The translations under genes and the position numbers were made by a program. From Cephalotus follicularis (taxonomy: Eukaryota > Streptophyta > Magnoliopsida > Oxalidales > Cephalotaceae), in the NCBI GenBank assembly GCA_001972305.1, contig BDDD01000879.1:136506-200505 (forward strand): a stretch of 64,000 nucleotides of DNA, written 5' to 3'. Shown piece after piece: positions 11,310 to 21,600 of the stretch (the stretch's first letter is position 1; every line of letters starts with the position of its first letter). Under the pieces are notes generated by a model. It worked only from the letters and a program-made list of their open reading frames with translations. It was not told the DNA's origin and did no database searches.

Positions 11310-12421
11310 CTATGGGGCTTCCTCATAAGCCAACACTGGTAAAACCTCTTCGACCAACACCACGGGCTCAGTCAACACATGGGAAGGATCAGCAATGTAT
11401 TTCCTCAGCACAGATACATGGAACACGTCGTGCACCCTGGCCATTCCCTCAGGCAATGCCAGACGATAAGCCACTGGTCTGATCCTTTGCAAAACTTCAA
11501 ACGGACCTATGTACCTTGGGCTAAGCTTCCCACGCTTGCCAAAATGAATAATCCTTGTGTAAGGTGATACCCTGAGGAAAACCTTGTCATCCACAAAGAA
11601 TTCCAAGTCCTTTCGGTGCTTGTCTGCGTAGCTCTTCTGCCTACTCTAGGCTGCCCGCACACGATCTCGGACCATCTTCACCTTCTCTGCTACATCCCTG
11701 ACCAACTCTGGTCCTAGAAACTGGCATTCTCCCACCTCATTCCAACACAAATAAGTTCAACAACGTCTTCCGTATAACACCTCATAAGGAGCCATACCAA
11801 TGCTCGCCTGATAGCTGTTGTTGTAGGCGAACTCGATCAAAGTGAAATGGTCCTCCCAACCTCCTTGGAAATCCATGACACATGATCTCAACATGTCCTC
11901 AAGAATCTGGATAGCATGCTCAGATTGCCCATTGGTCTGAGGATGGTACGCCGTACTGAGTCGCAACTCCGTACCCAACGTCCTCTGTAAGCTCCGCTAG
12001 AACCTTGATGTGAACCTCGGGTCTCTATCCGAAATAATGCTGTTGGGGATCCCATGTAACCTGATCACACCATCCAAATACAACCGAGGTAACTTGTCCA
12101 AACTGAAGTCCTTCCTTATAGGTATGAAGTGAGCAGACTTGGTCAATCGATCTACTATCACCCAGATAGCATCATGCTTACTCTGTGTCTGAGGAAAACT
12201 AGTGACAAAGTCCATCGATATGTTGTCCCATTTTCATACTGGGATAGGAAGCGGTTGAAGAAGATCGGAAGGCTTCTGTCGCTCAGCCTTCACCTGCTGG
12301 CATGTCAAGCACCTTGCCACAAACCTGGCAATCTCACGCTTCATGCCCCGCCACCAAAAAGATTTCCTTAGGACACGATACATCTTGGTACTTCCAGGAT
12401 ACATTGACCAAGGAGAACGAT
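11310..12421 (-). pseudogene. Integrase part of element F (fossil)
   Basis: Zinc-binding region (PGSTKMYRVL, WWRGMKREIARF, CLTCQQVKAE), catalytic core ([32 protein letters not shown]) and a C-terminal GPY/F-like region ([27 protein letters not shown]). The upstream end stops at the CACTA boundary. Broken in a few places. Confidence 0.9.
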
Positions 12422-12440
12422 CACTACAAAAAAACAGGCC
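12422..12440 (+). repeat. CACTA left terminal inverted repeat
   Basis: CACTACAAAAAAACAGGCC, matching the right end at the first eight bases and most of the next six. Confidence 0.93.
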
Positions 12441-12612
12441 TTTTGAAACGAATGGAATCCGTTTCAAAAGGCCTATTTTTCCGTTTCAAAAGGTCAATTG
12501 AAACGGTTTTGAAACGGAAAAATGGAATTTCAAAAAAGTGGCGTATCAATAGCCTTTTGAACCGTTTCAAAAGGGTACCCTTTTGAAACGGTTTGTCCGT
12601 TTCAAAAGGGTT
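12437..12612. repeat. CACTA left subterminal repeats
   Basis: About eight copies of CCGTTTCAAAAGG or its reverse complement CCTTTTGAAACGG, some overlapping head to head. In CACTA elements such repeats bind the element's TnpA-like protein (family knowledge). Confidence 0.92.
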
Positions 12613-12746
12613 TTAAAAAAATAAAATAAATAAATGTGACAAGGAGAAAGAAAGGGCTTCCTCTCCTGCTCTGCTTAGCTGTTTATTTCATATGATCGTC
12701 TATTAAAAGGCTGGTTGGTGTCTGGAAAAAAAAAAAAAAACCTTAC

Positions 12747-14680
12747 CCCTGTTCTAGAATTATACATCCGTATGAGTTGGCCAGAGGTTTTGGAGAAGGA
12801 CATCTTCAAATTTCCAGGTCCAATTTCAATGGTTTCATTCTGTGGATTGTCCACCACTGAGAAAAATGTTTTCCCTGTGCCATTATGGTAAACTACATAT
12901 GAAGGTAAAATAGAATAAATGACATAAATCTCACAAGATATAAGCTTCTATTATAGCAAATGGGCTTCATAACTTTTTTTTATACTAGATGTTTTAGTAA
13001 GTCAGTTGTTATTAGCGGGGTTGGGGGAGCTCCACGATCACAGTGAGATACGTGTGACTAGTAACCACCACACGGAAGACCCATAAGGGTTTGGTGTAAT
13101 AAATCGCTAGAAATTGTCTCCTCGTGGACATAAGATGTGCTAAGTAAAGACAAGTATATATAAGCCATTCAAGAATGACCAGGGCAAGCAGAATGAAAAG
13201 AAATTCAGAAATTTACCTTCACTGCCTGCTTTAGAAATGAAATATGTGTTCCAACCTAGTGGCGGCACCGATACTTGCAAGAGAAGCCAGTATTTAGGAA
13301 CTTCTGTTGATGACAGTCCCAAGTAGGCCTTTGTAGAGAAGTATCTTAAGTTGTATGTAATATTATCGACACCAACTAACTGCGCTTCAATTTTTTTGCC
13401 CAAAGAATCTTGGACAACAAGATCACCATCATTAACCTGGTACATACTGTCACATCTAAATCATATTGAAGAATCTACGCTTCATTTTCTTGTGGCACAC
13501 ATAAGAGTGAAAGGCAAATTGTAATTGCAATGGGTTTATCCCAATTGCTTTATGGTACTTAGAAGAACCAAATGCAAACATATACTCACTGGCATCCTAA
13601 TAATGTCGGTAAGATTCCATCCAAGAGGGTTATACACCACCACAACCTGGAAATTAACATTGCACAACAATCTATAAGGCTGGGCGACTAGTGAAATAGC
13701 CAGTCCAATATGAATTAGGTCCATCTGCATACCTGCCAGCAATCATTGGACAACTATGTGTGTATAAATTACGTAAAAAAAAGGTAATAAAAAAACCATT
13801 GCTTACGAGAAGTAGTCATCATTTTTTAGAGGCCATGATTCATTTACTGCGTTTTTTGCATCAGTGTAGATTGATGGAGTATAATATTGGGCATTCACTT
13901 GACCATCCTGGAAAGAAGTAAACCCACATGAAATGCATACTCTTGTTAAAGAGAAATACCATGAACAACTGAGAAACCAAAAAAAAAGGATATATTGAAC
14001 AGAATAAGCTAAGATTATTCAAATTCGGAAATCTAGTAGATAAATTGATTCTCCTCGCAAACTCTACCTTATTGACATAGTGAATCAACTTGTCCATTTC
14101 CTTGAACCAACTCTCAGCATATTGGTACTGGAAATCGTCACCCATTATCCACATGATATGGTTTGTGCGTGTTACATTGGCCTGCACATAATGAGGAAAC
14201 AAGCAATTATCATATGCCAACTTAAATCTCTACCTTTAGCCACATAAATTCAACAAGGACTTCTCTTAAATGCCATTAGAACACATAAATTGAAAATTTA
14301 CAGTCAATAATTTACTTGGGTCACAACAGCACTGATAAAATTATTAACCCTTTGTTTAACATTGTAGTCATCTAGAAGGGGATTGTCCTGCAGTCATAGC
14401 ATTAACAGATGAGGTGACACTCAACAAGAACATCAGATAACATACTGTTTAGTAATTCTAGGTAAACACTATAACCTGGACAGGCACACAGTCATCATTC
14501 ACTTCAAAATGAAAACCAGTTGGAGGACCATAGTGAACAGGGAAGGCATTGGCAAAAATCTGCTAAGGGCACAGACAAGTGAACAGTCAATAAACAGAAC
14601 ATTTTCAAGGAAATGGTAGAAAAACAAAAAGCAAAATTCCAGTTTTTAACCTGAGTGGAAGAACCAAAAGGGAAGACAAC
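12747..14680 (-). pseudogene. Captured alpha-mannosidase (GH38) gene fragment with introns
   Basis: Minus-strand exon-like blocks with GT/AG ends: 14651-14680 (weak, FGSSTQ), 14476-14562 (QIFANAFPVHYGPPTGF), 14316-14387 (NPLLDDYNVKQRVNNF), 14068-14181 (ANVTRTNHIMW), 13807-13907 (YTPSIYTDAKNAVNESWPL), 13590-13646 (VVVVYNPLGW), 13217-13436 (VVQDSLGKKIEAQ, VSVPPLGWNTYFISK) and 12747-12874 (NPQNETIEIGPGNLK). These words are typical of plant vacuolar/lysosomal-type class II alpha-mannosidases, which trim mannose from N-glycans. Each block is open, and blocks within each half join in phase. The N-terminal part with the catalytic nucleophile, the segment between 13807 and 13646 in the protein order (about 150 residues, including the HHDAVSGT region) and the C-terminus are absent, so it cannot make an active enzyme. 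Introns of 88-342 bp show DNA-level capture, not retroposition. Confidence 0.92.
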
Positions 14681-15179
14681 CTAAAGAAACAGGGGCACGA
14701 CTGGGATGGCAATCCCAGCCCTCAAGCCCGATCACAACAACACATAAAAACATCACAAATGAGAAGAGAATGGATAGAATACAAATACCTCATTCTATGC
14801 TATCCCCATTCAAATTCTCCAAATTTGTGTGTTCCTCCAAACAAAGATTCACGCCATTTGTCTTCACAAAAGATGCTCACGGACGCCATAGGAACAACAA
14901 ATGTGAAGCAAGAATCCATGTATTCAAGCTTGGAGGTCGGACCCGAAAATGCAACTCACGATTTCTTCACTTCCAAACATGATGATTAACTGAATGAGTA
15001 CACAATCTGAATGAGTGCGTTTACCACTAAACCAAAACATGAATATCAAAGCATTTATCACATAAAATAATTAAAACTCCTAATACCCCTAATTAATGGT
15101 ACACAAGCATTGAGGAATTAGGGTTTTCATGCCCAGTTTTCATACAATCTGATTTTAATCTATTTAGATGTTTATTTAC

Positions 15180-15335
15180 GAGCAGCCGTTGACGGTGAGA
15201 GGAGAGGTTGTTGCCGTTGTCTTGGGTGTCGATCGAGAGCGACAGACAGTGAGAGGGCGAAGAGAGCAGCCGTTGACAGTGAGAGGAGAGGAGGAGAAGA
15301 GGTTGTTGCCGTTGACAGCCGTTGACAGTGAGAGC
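15180..15335. repeat. Short tandem repeat GCCGTTGACRGTGAGAG
   Basis: About four spaced copies of GCCGTTGACGGTGAGAG-like words linked by GAGGAGAGGTTGTT. It lies between the captured gene fragment and the right subterminal repeats and gives open frames without any recognisable protein. Confidence 0.6.
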
Positions 15336-15430
15336 AAGATTTTAATTGTCACGGGTCTAAATGTTCAAGGGGCTAACATTGTCTGCAGATGAAAATGGGT
15401 ATTGGCGTTGATAAATGGGTATCTACCTAT

Positions 15431-15730
15431 TTCAAACGGAGAGGACCTACCGTTTCAAAAGGCACTATCCTTTTGAAACGGTTGAAAGCTATCCGTTTCA
15501 AAGGGTAGAGTTTTTGAAACGGCGTATTCTACCGTTTTAAAAGGTTCAGGGTTTTTGAAACGGCTACAAACTTCCGTTTCAAAAGGTTAGACCTTTTGAA
15601 ACGGTAAATACTGATCCGTTCCAAATACTATACCTTTGGAAACGGACGGCGCGGCCGTTTCAAAAGGATACCCTTTTGAAACGGCCGCGTCATCCGTTTC
15701 AAAAGGGTGCGTTTCAAATAACCCTTTTTC
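15431..15730. repeat. CACTA right subterminal repeats
   Basis: A dozen or so copies of CCGTTTCAAAAGG in both orientations, often as head-to-head pairs such as CCTTTTGAAACGG next to CCGTTTCAAAAGG, able to fold into hairpins. Confidence 0.92.
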
Positions 15731-15738
15731 TTGTAGTG
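15721..15738 (-). repeat. CACTA right terminal inverted repeat
   Basis: Minus strand CACTACAAGAAAAAGGGT. Adjacent plus-strand bases TGAGAG belong to element B's LTR. Confidence 0.93.
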
Positions 15739-16274
15739 TGAGAGAGGGAAGAGAAAATGCCAGGAATTTGAGTCAGAGATATCAGACAAATTACTCAAAT
15801 GAAGTCCTTATATCAGCTGTTAGAAGGAGTAAATATACAGTTAGAAACGTTGAAGAGAGATGAAGCTATCTACTGTATTGAGTTTGCACGATGAAAATGG
15901 AGTTTCAAGGTTGAAATAGAAGCTGGGATTGATTGGTAAGCTTCTGTTTTTGGAATTCAGTTATTGGTATAGTTATTCAATTGTTATATACGCACTGAAT
16001 TTCGTTCTATATCTACTATTAACATGCAAAGCTGGAATGAATTCTAGAATTGTTGAAGGTTGGATTGCGCTGAAGAAATTTTGTGTATAAAGAGAAGAAT
16101 CAATCAATTGATTCTGAGATAGCGAATTGAGGTAGGGTTTATGACATGATTTTGAAGATATAGTATGTATATTATTTCCAAATGGTTTATATATGATTAC
16201 ATGTTGAAGTTGGATTGAATTGAATTGAGAAATAGGGTGCTATGTTTTCTGTTTACTGAGAATCGAGACTCTGG

Positions 16275-16395
16275 GAGAAACACTCGACTGTTGAAGAGAA
16301 ACAGTTGACTACTCAATGGAAACAGTCGACTGTTCAAGAGGAACAGTCGACTATGCAAGGGAAACAGTCGACTATTAGAGGAAACAATCGACTGT
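16275..16395 (+). repeat. AGTCGACT cluster, LTR B
   Basis: Six spaced copies of ACAGTCGACT or close variants, spacing about 18-20 bp with GAGGAAACAGTCGACTAT-like units, followed by more decayed copies. Confidence 0.8.
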
Positions 16396-17148
16396 TAAGG
16401 AGAATTGTCAGCAATTAAGAGGAAACTAGTACTAAAATAGGTCAATATCTTACTGTTTATGCTTGACAATCATGAGATCATACTGGCTTTCCTGATTCAT
16501 GCTTCTAAGAATCAATACTTGCTATAAATTGAACAAAATGTGCATTATTACTGAGGATTCTTGAAATTGATTGTACTGTTATACAATTGCATACTGTTTA
16601 CTGTTATAGGTATTTCATATTTATCAGAGTATTTTATATAATACTACTGTTTAAGGTTTTCAAGGACTGAGTGCTATATGTATAATTAAACGTTTTCTAT
16701 TGTACTCTTTTCTCTAAGGAGAACTACTGCTACTGTTACTGTACTGTTTTACTGATTTCTCAAAAGAGAACTATTTTCTATTACATTATATATGTAAACT
16801 GTACAGTATTGATTGTGATTGATAGTCTGATGGTCTAGTGATCAGAGTGTATCACTAACTACAAAGGTGAGCCTAGGTGCCAGGAGTTGGCTAGAGCTTA
16901 TACACCAAACTTATCTGCAATGCAGATCGTGACTGTTACTTGTCTGCCAAGTACCGGCAATACTGTTCGCCTTTTCTATCATCATCGGAGTGTATGGTGG
17001 TAGTTAGGTGGTGCATCATTGGGGATGGGAGGTAGCAACGTTTGACACCCACTACTGGTCTTCGGACAACTGTATTGTTTGTACCCTTTGTAGTATTCTT
17101 TATAACTGATTGATTGTAGCCACTTGGCATGGTTGCTTATATATATTG

Positions 17149-17150
<2 letters not shown>

Positions 17151-17189
<39 letters not shown>

Positions 17190-17193
17190 TATA
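17151..17193. repeat. (AT)n microsatellite
   Basis: About 20 AT dinucleotides with one interruption, inside the LTR of element B. Confidence 0.9.
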
Positions 17194-17590
17194 CCTTGTT
17201 TTGGAAATCTAAACTGTCACGCATTATTAAATTTATATATTCATTTTCATGCATACTTCCTACTTAGCTGAGTAGACAAAAGGCCAATACCTACAATTTT
17301 AGATTGAAAAGCAAGGATTCAGGACAAGTGTTGTTGAAGCTTACGTTAAAGGTTTTTTTATTAAGGTTGTTATTTGTAATAAGTCGTACCCTGTTATGTT
17401 ATATTTACATTTGCAACATGTAATATATAACCTTGAATTGTACTAGTTTAAGCATGTAGTATGCGCTGCATGTGAATACTTTTGAATAATCCAGCATATT
17501 CAAATGCTTAATGTTAAGAAATTATTTAATTGGTAAATACTGGATTAATTGTTCACCATGCATTAAACTAAAAACGGAGTGTGACAAGAA

Positions 17591-17602
17591 TGGTATCAGA
17601 GC
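17591..17602 (+). other. Primer-binding site of element B
   Basis: TGGTATCAGAGC five bases after the LTR end GTGACA (17585). The following leader and gag start (RGRPRAEEGGNA) run to 17755, where element C begins. Confidence 0.9.
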
Positions 17603-17750
17603 TTATATAAATTATAAGCTATCGCTGGGATACTATCCTTGGTAATTAAGTGAATTGTTTCCTTGTGATTAAGATCACTTTCCTTAAATGAAACATAATG
17701 TATCACTGAAGAGGTAGAAGGGGAAGGCCTAGAGCCGAAGAAGGAGGAAA

Positions 17751-17755
17751 TGCCC
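17751..17755 (+). repeat. Target-site duplication of element C, left copy
   Basis: TGCCC before TGTAACACCC; the right copy is 27530-27534. Confidence 0.93.
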
Positions 17756-17904
17756 TGTAACACCCAAGAATTTCGCACGTTGTAATATTTGAGTTCCAAA
17801 TGTAATCTTGTTATTAAATTAATGAGAAAGATGAATTTCCCGACGAATATTTTTTGATTCGCAAATCGAATCAAAACGTTTATAAGTATCATTGTTGAAA
17901 TATT

Positions 17905-18060
17905 GATGGGGACAGTCGACTGGTGTAATAGACCAGCCGACTGGTAGACAGTTTAAGGGAATAGTCGACTGGTGGGACGAACCAGCCTACTAGTGGGCTA
18001 TCAAGCCACCTGGCCACCACAGCCAAAAGGACAGCCGACTGTCGAGAAAGAACAGCTGGC
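17905..18060 (+). repeat. Upstream CAGTCGACTG cluster, LTR C
   Basis: About six copies of ACAGTCGACTGGTG, CCAGCCGACTGGTAG and ACAGCCGACTGTCG-type words, about 240 bp before the TATA-like box. Confidence 0.78.
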
Positions 18061-18300
18061 TGGATTATGCTCTGTTTTATTTGCATGTGACGATATCACA
18101 TGCAACGACTGATGAGGAGGAATTGTGTGCCATCTGTGCGTCATGCGGCCAATGAAGAGGGAAGAGTGAACACTTGTGCGCCATGCAGGTCATAGGACAG
18201 AGAAAATCAGTCCTCTGTGTGTGTGCATGCAGATATGATAGGTGTATGGCATTTAGTGCCATGGAAAACGGGTTGGAGAACAGGGAGAGAGAACCACATG

Positions 18301-18308
18301 CATAAAAC
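18301..18308 (+). promoter_or_regulatory. TATA-like box of 5' LTR C
   Basis: CATAAAAC after AACCACATG and before a CT-rich stretch; conserved at the same place in the other Tekay-type LTRs. Confidence 0.6.
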
Positions 18309-18529
18309 GTTATTCTCTTCACCTCTCTCAACCAGTGCATGCAAAGAAAGAAAAACCAGTGGAAATTCACAGAGAAAAACAGTGAAGAATCTTGAGAGAA
18401 AGAGAGAGAGTTTCAAAAAATTTTGAACCAAGAGGAGCTGGATGTGACGGGTCAGAGCTACTGGACTTGGAGTTGAAGCGCCTGGGAGCTCAAAACGTCA
18501 CTGTTGGAACAGAAAGAGGTGGACTTACA

Positions 18530-18547
18530 GATTCCTAACTTGGAATC
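18530..18547 (+). promoter_or_regulatory. Covarying leader hairpin, 5' LTR C
   Basis: GATTCC-TAACTT-GGAATC, six perfect pairs, then AAAAGGTAGGGG. Compared with LTR A, pairs 2 and 5 change on both sides (G-C to A-T, T-A to C-G). Confidence 0.78.
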
Positions 18548-18879
18548 AAAAGGTAGGGGAAGTTATGCTACATTTTGAGTTCAAGATTACTGAATGTTAT
18601 ACGATTGGTTGCCTGTTTGTACGAGCTGTGACTTTCAGTAGGTATGCCATGGTTACTGTTGGATTTTGTATGCCACGCTTACTGTTGAGAATCTTTGAGT
18701 TTATGTACATGCATATTGAGTTTTATCTTGGTATTAAATTGCTGGATAAAATGCATGTTACTGTTGTGTTATATGAACCTTTGGAGAACAGTTGGTTGAT
18801 TTTCCATGTTATGAATACATGCGGGTTGCTTGCAATGATCCTTTTGGGTAATATTTTGGATTGCATGCAACTGGTTTCC

Positions 18880-19060
18880 CAAAACAGTCGACTGTCGAAG
18901 GAAGACAACCGACTGCTCAACCGAAACAGTCGACTGTTGAAGGAGAATAGTCGACTACCTGATGAACAAGTCGACTGGTAGAAGGTACCAGCCGACTACT
19001 CATGTACTGATTTCTCAGAACAGCCGGCTGGTGAAGAATCCAGCCGATTTCCAAGCTGCT
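18880..19060 (+). repeat. Downstream CAGTCGACTG cluster, 5' LTR C
   Basis: About eight copies, for example AACAGTCGACTGTCGAAGGA, ACAACCGACTGCTCAACCGA, AACAGTCGACTGTTGAAGGA and CAAGTCGACTGGTAGAAGG. Confidence 0.8.
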
Positions 19061-20371
19061 GTTTGGGTCTCTCTTGCTTAAAACAATGAGTGACGATCCC
19101 GACTCCGTTTAGGATGCATTAGAGCATTTGTATGCATCGCATATGTACTGTTTACTGCCTGTTTATGAACTGTTTATTAATTGATTATGATTTCTAAGTA
19201 TTGTTACATTAGAAATGCATATACTAGTTGAAAACCACTATGTTGAGTACGAAAATATAAAATGAATATTGTTATATTTTCGAACATCTTTGGGAAGCGA
19301 TTTCCACTACTGAACTGTTTAAATTACTTTCTATCTATAAGAAATACATATTTCAAATGTTATCACTTTTGAAAATATTTGGAAATGAACTTCCTGTTGT
19401 TGATATAACGATCATTACCGTACTGTTTACTGCACTGTTTACTGTGACTATTCACTGTTTCTCTGTGAATTTACTGTGTTTGTGCTTGAGTCACTAGTTG
19501 CATGGCAGGGACTGCCAGCGTTGGCTAGTGGCAGGGTTGACCCAGGGGCCAGGAGTTGGCTGGGTAACTCACTGCACTGTACAGTTGTCTTGCTTGGTTG
19601 CCTAGAGAAGGGACCGAAGTGGGAGTGTAACGTGGGGCCAGGAGTTGGCGGTGTGACACATACTACCTACCTGTTGTGGTCCTTTTATGGACTTACTGTA
19701 CTGTTTACTGGTCCTGTTCGGACATTACTGTGACTGTTGATGTGGCCATGGCTGGGTTACTACTGTACTGTTGTTGCATACATATATTTTTCATATATGT
19801 TTCTACTGATATTTTACCGTACTATTAAATTATATATATTTTTTCACATATATATAAACTGGTATTTCTACTCTACTGCATCATTTGTGAATACATTACA
19901 TGACATGCATGTAAAATTGGGCCCAAAGTACTTTTATGACTTAGCCGAATGAGGACAAAGGCTAACCCCCTACTTTACAGATTGACGCAGTGGACCGGTT
20001 GGACTAGCTTGGACGAAGAACAAGCCCTTATGTTATTGTTGTTGGTTCTATATCCTTCTGGATTGTAATAAACTGGTTTTGTTTTAAGGAATACTAATGT
20101 ACGTACTTTTGGTTTTGTTTAACGATGGGTTTTAATAATGTATTATGAATCACGCTCCGTTTATGGGCTTTTAACAACGACAGACTTGTATTGAGCAGCG
20201 TGCGGTATGGGATGCACGTTACGAGTTTTTCAGCATATGAGTTTAATGCTTCCGCAACTGATATCATGTTTGAAAAGTTTAAGTTTTATGATTTTTCATG
20301 AGCTGAATCTTTATGTCAATTGCCTTTACTGCTTTTATGTGTGTCTACCTGAAACCAGGGCGTGACAAGAG

Positions 20372-20383
20372 TGGTATCAGAGC
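20372..20383 (+). other. Primer-binding site of element C
   Basis: TGGTATCAGAGC four bases after the 5' LTR end. Confidence 0.93.
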
Positions 20384-20479
20384 ATATTCCATATATGCTT
20401 AGTTAGGATATTTTCCTTGGCAATCAATATGTTGTTTTCCTAAAGTCATGACTAATCATCATCCTTCTTATAGGAACCA

Positions 20480-21600
20480 ATGGATCGAAGGAGAACACGT
20501 TCTAGGGCTAGAGCTGTTAGAGCCAATGCCCCTGAGGAAGCAAATGTTCCGCAAGGGATGAATGTCCCCCGGGATGAGAGAGATCCGATGACCTTAATTA
20601 CGGATTATTTTCAGCAACATATGTCCTTTAATATGGCTAATGCGGAGGAGATGCGCCAGTACTACGCGCAAGCTCGGCCGCGACATGGAGCTCCTGACCA
20701 TTTTTCGGTAGAGGATGGTAACTAGTTTGGGAGAGACATTGAAAGGTTCATGAGGCAGAATCCACCCAGTTTCCGGGGGGAACTTGATACCACCGTTGCC
20801 GAGAGATGGCTGCAGGATTTAGAGAAAATCTTTAAAGTAATGGATTGTACTGACAATCAAAAATTGAAGTTTGATGTATACCGTCTATGGGGTGAGGCCA
20901 CTCATTGGTGGGAGATGGTCAAACAAAAATGGGAATCTCAGAGGCTTGAGAGCACTTGGGGCAGATTCTAGGCAGAGTTCTTGGAGACCTATGTTCCACT
21001 AATTGAACAAGAGCGACGGGAGACGGAGCTCATGGAGTTGCGACAGGGAGAGATGACCGTGACAGAATATCAAGCAAGGTTCATGGAGCTAGCCAGACAT
21101 TCACCCTATCTGGTAGCTGACGAAGTGAAGAAGATACAGAGATTTCTGAGAGGTCTACGGCCGGATCTTCGATCAAGAATTAGATCTATGGAACTGGGGA
21201 CTTTTGTGGAGGTTGCACAGAAAGCGTGATTACTGGAGACCATATACAATGAAGACCGGGCTGAGAGAGCTCGTGTACAGCAGAATAAATTGAGTCCTAC
21301 ACAATCCAGACAAGCATCGTTGAAATGGCAGGATGGTGGTTCTCATCCAAGAACAAATCTCAGTAGACCGCTTCACAGGGTTCTCCCAGCCAAGGGAGTA
21401 ATACTAGATCCGGAGGTTGTTACTATTGTGGGCGCACAGGACACCAACAGAAAGATTGCTGGAGGTTTAATGGCTGGTGCTTGTGGTGTGGGGCACCTGG
21501 TCATTTAGTGAAAGACTGTCCAAAGAGTTCAGCTACAGCGCCTACATGGCCAGGAAGTAGTGGTGGTGCGGTGGCGGGACCGTCAGAGGGGAAGGACACT
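20480..21600 (+). pseudogene. gag of element C (fossil)
   Basis: Same gag as element A: MDRRRTRSRARAVRANAPEE start, FMRQNPPSFRGELD core, LWGEATHWWEMV, MTVTEYQARFMELARHSPYL, and a zinc-knuckle region about 21410-21530 (WCGAPGHLVKDCP). Broken in several places. Confidence 0.9.

Larger units (their letters stand above)
8211..12421 (-). mobile_element. Element F: gypsy fossil, LTR plus integrase
   Basis: On the minus strand: integrase (12421 down to about 11310), polypurine tract, then an LTR starting at 11119 and running down at least to 8211. It is flanked on the right by a CACTA transposon at 12422 and on the left by element A's LTR end. Its upstream coding parts are not in the window. The integrase is chromovirus-like but clearly diverged from A/C/D. 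Whether A inserted into F's LTR or F's LTR truly ends here is not decidable without the left flank of A. Confidence 0.85.
12422..15738. mobile_element. Non-autonomous CACTA (En/Spm) transposon carrying gene fragments
   Basis: 3317 bp. The left end starts CACTACAAAAAAACAGGCC and the right end, on the minus strand, starts CACTACAAGAAAAAGGGT: classic CACTA terminal inverted repeats. Both ends carry dense subterminal repeats of CCGTTTCAAAAGG in both orientations. No transposase is recognisable. The interior holds an antisense alpha-mannosidase fragment with introns, so it is a Pack-CACTA-type element. The expected 3-bp target duplication is not seen: the left flank is GAT, the right flank TGA. 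The left flank is element F integrase and the right flank is element B LTR, so the two sides were not originally neighbours. Confidence 0.93.
15739..17585 (+). repeat. 5' LTR of element B (3' part)
   Basis: Begins at the CACTA right end and runs to GTGACA before the primer site. Its first 250 bp match 33597-33849. Contains a cluster of AGTCGACT words (about 16275-16395), an (AT)n run and a weak form of the TTAGCC hairpin near 17264. The first roughly 520 bp of this LTR, present at 33080-33596, are not on the left side of the CACTA element. Confidence 0.88.
17756..20367 (+). repeat. 5' LTR of element C
   Basis: 2612 bp, TGTAACACCC...GGCGTGACA. Internal order: CAGTCGACTG cluster (17905-18060), TATA-like CATAAAAC (18301), hairpin (18530), second CAGTCGACTG cluster (18880-19060), TTAGCC hairpin (19941). 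Open frames inside it (for example 18565-18981) recur in the 3' LTR but are not genes. Confidence 0.96.

Noticed and set aside
14800-14889. 29-codon minus-strand frame MASVSIFCEDKWRESLFGG...
   Set aside because: Lies between the captured mannosidase blocks and the right end of the CACTA element; could be a 5' exon of another captured gene or of a transposase, but I recognise no family and no good splice donor.
15168-15392. 74-codon open frame in the CACTA element
   Set aside because: Made of the GCCGTTGACRGTGAGAG tandem repeat; low-complexity product.
16275-16395. Regularly spaced repeats suggesting a CRISPR-like array
   Set aside because: Plant LTR, decayed palindromes with short variable spacers, no cas genes; same motif class in other LTRs.
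18565-18981. 138-codon open frame, repeated in part at 25727-26044
   Set aside because: Lies wholly inside LTR C and recurs only because the LTR is duplicated; it runs through the palindrome cluster and resembles no protein known to me.
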